Assembly: GCF_000758665.1 (NCBI RefSeq)
Contig: NZ_CP009285.1
Span: forward strand, 5,828,001-5,892,000
Origin: Paenibacillus borealis
GTDB taxonomy: Bacteria; Bacillota; Bacilli; Paenibacillales; Paenibacillaceae
Length of the DNA stretch: 64,000 bases
Direction: 5' to 3'
Shown here: one piece after another, positions 63,316 through 64,000 of the stretch
Position numbering within the stretch: the first letter of the stretch is position 1
How the letters are laid out: each line of letters begins with the position of its first letter
Position numbers and translations under genes: made by a program
The notes under the pieces: model-generated
Told to the model about the DNA's origin: nothing
The model's database searches: none
The model's input: only the letters and a program-made list of their open reading frames with translations

Positions 63316-64000
63316 TTATCCCTGAGGAGGAATCTGGACCTGGACCCGGCTAAACTCCGCCACCCCCTGGCTGATGAATAGGGCAAGCTTTCCATGCTGA
63401 ATGTCGTACATTCTGGCACTCATTGCCACCTCTCCGCCGATATAAATTTCACAAATCGTCCCATCAATAAACACCTTCAGCTCATATTTCTGTTCCGGCA
63501 CCAGCTTGAGCGGACGTTCCAGCTCGACCTCGTAAGGGAAGGTTTTGCCTCCCTCCTCCGATTGCATAACCGGCCCGCGGAAGGTAATCCGGTTACGCTG
63601 TGGCTCCAGTGTGATGTAGTAGGCGAAATCCAGGCTATCGCCTGCCCGCAGCATGAACCCCAGACCTTGGCTCTCCCCGGTAAATCTGACGAAAGCAGAA
63701 ATCTTGCATAGATCAGGCAGTTCCTCCTGAGTAATACAGCTGGCAAAAGCATAAGGGGAATCGCAGTGGAGCACATCGCCCGTCATCGTCCACTCCCCTG
63801 TAACTCCATGAAAATTAGCGGGGACCTGCTTGTCAAAAACCGAATCTACGGTTTCCGGGACCTTCACACCCAGTGTTCCGTCCAGCCGCTGAATGATTTC
63901 ATGCACAACCATGTTGCCGCCCCAATCCCAGGTATCATAATCTTTGCCTGCTGCCTTAGGCGGGTTCCAGCCGAACAAATCGTCATTTTTTGTCGGATTC
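63316..64000 (-). CDS. C-terminal part of a GH32-like glycosidase (5' end outside the window)
   Basis: The frame is open to the window edge, so about 228 C-terminal residues are seen. FGWNPPKAAGKDYDTWDWGG, then NMVVHEIIQRLDG, is the end of a beta-propeller as in GH32/GH43-like proteins. The rest is a beta-sandwich with LKVFIDGTICEIYIGGEVAM, which resembles the GH32 C-terminal module (the IEIFLNDG-like strand). The likely activity is on sucrose, inulin or levan, but the catalytic part is not visible. It converges with yesN with a 21-bp gap and no clear terminator. Confidence 0.6.
   Translation of the reverse strand, partial: NPTKNDDLFGWNPPKAAGKDYDTWDWGGNMVVHEIIQRLDGTLGVKVPETVDSVFDKQVPANFHGVTGEWTMTGDVLHCDSPYAFASCITQEELPDLCKISAFVRFTGESQGLGFMLRAGDSLDFAYYITLEPQRNRITFRGPVMQSEEGGKTFPYEVELERPLKLVPEQKYELKVFIDGTICEIYIGGEVAMSARMYDIQHGKLALFISQGVAEFSRVQVQIPPQG

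Overview
The window looks like a Paenibacillus-type soil Firmicute. The signs are strong AGGAGG-type ribosome binding sites, frequent TTG/GTG starts, YesM/YesN sensor-regulator pairs next to LplB/LplC-like sugar ABC transporters, very large secreted enzymes ending in three SLH domains, and a TreR-controlled phosphotransferase trehalose operon. It is a chain of carbohydrate-use islands. No rRNA, tRNA, CRISPR array, phage or intact insertion sequence was seen.

Region 1 (1-22385, all minus strand) reads as an N-glycan (high-mannose) utilisation locus. A surface-anchored GH85 endo-beta-N-acetylglucosaminidase would release glycans from glycoproteins. A YesM/YesN pair would sense them, and a lipoprotein plus two permeases would import them. 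Inside the cell, two GH38 alpha-mannosidases (one cut by the window edge), a GH125 alpha-1,6-mannosidase and a GH130 beta-mannoside phosphorylase would strip the glycan down to the Man-GlcNAc core. A GH3 enzyme is also present. No ATPase is encoded, so the importer probably borrows a shared MsmX-type ATPase.

Region 2 (23148-25666) is a two-gene operon of GH43 enzymes (beta-xylosidase/arabinofuranosidase type). It has a cre-like site and a tandem AraC-type operator. The same operator occurs again 11.6 kb away, between a ThuA/Gfo-Idh-MocA operon and a divergent AraC gene (35532-38374), which suggests one small regulon.

Region 3 (25998-29828) is a BcrA/LanF-like ABC transporter, a 27-residue membrane peptide, a candidate 214-bp MITE and an OmpR-type two-component system. 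Region 4 (29847-34531) is treA-treP-treR with two clear TreR operators, one filling the -35/-10 spacer exactly. The next kilobase is non-coding and repeat-rich.

Region 5 (38498-45930) holds a ROK regulator with an MFS sugar transporter, an SGNH hydrolase, a ferritin-like protein, a decayed small gene, a GNAT acetyltransferase, a P-loop kinase-like protein, a uronate-dehydrogenase-like SDR, and an XRE/membrane-protein pair under a perfect 16-bp inverted repeat.

Region 6 (46044-51799) is a second giant SLH protein: GH43, four CBM-like modules and a ricin-type lectin. Its C-terminal ~750 residues and its terminator are close copies of those of the GH85 protein. Region 7 (52175-64000) is a disaccharide phosphorylase island: GH65 phosphorylase, beta-phosphoglucomutase, DUF4432 mutarotase-like protein, ABC importer, a divergent YesM/YesN pair and the end of a GH32-like gene. 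A 34-bp upstream element links the region 6 gene to the region 7 importer, so they may be co-regulated.
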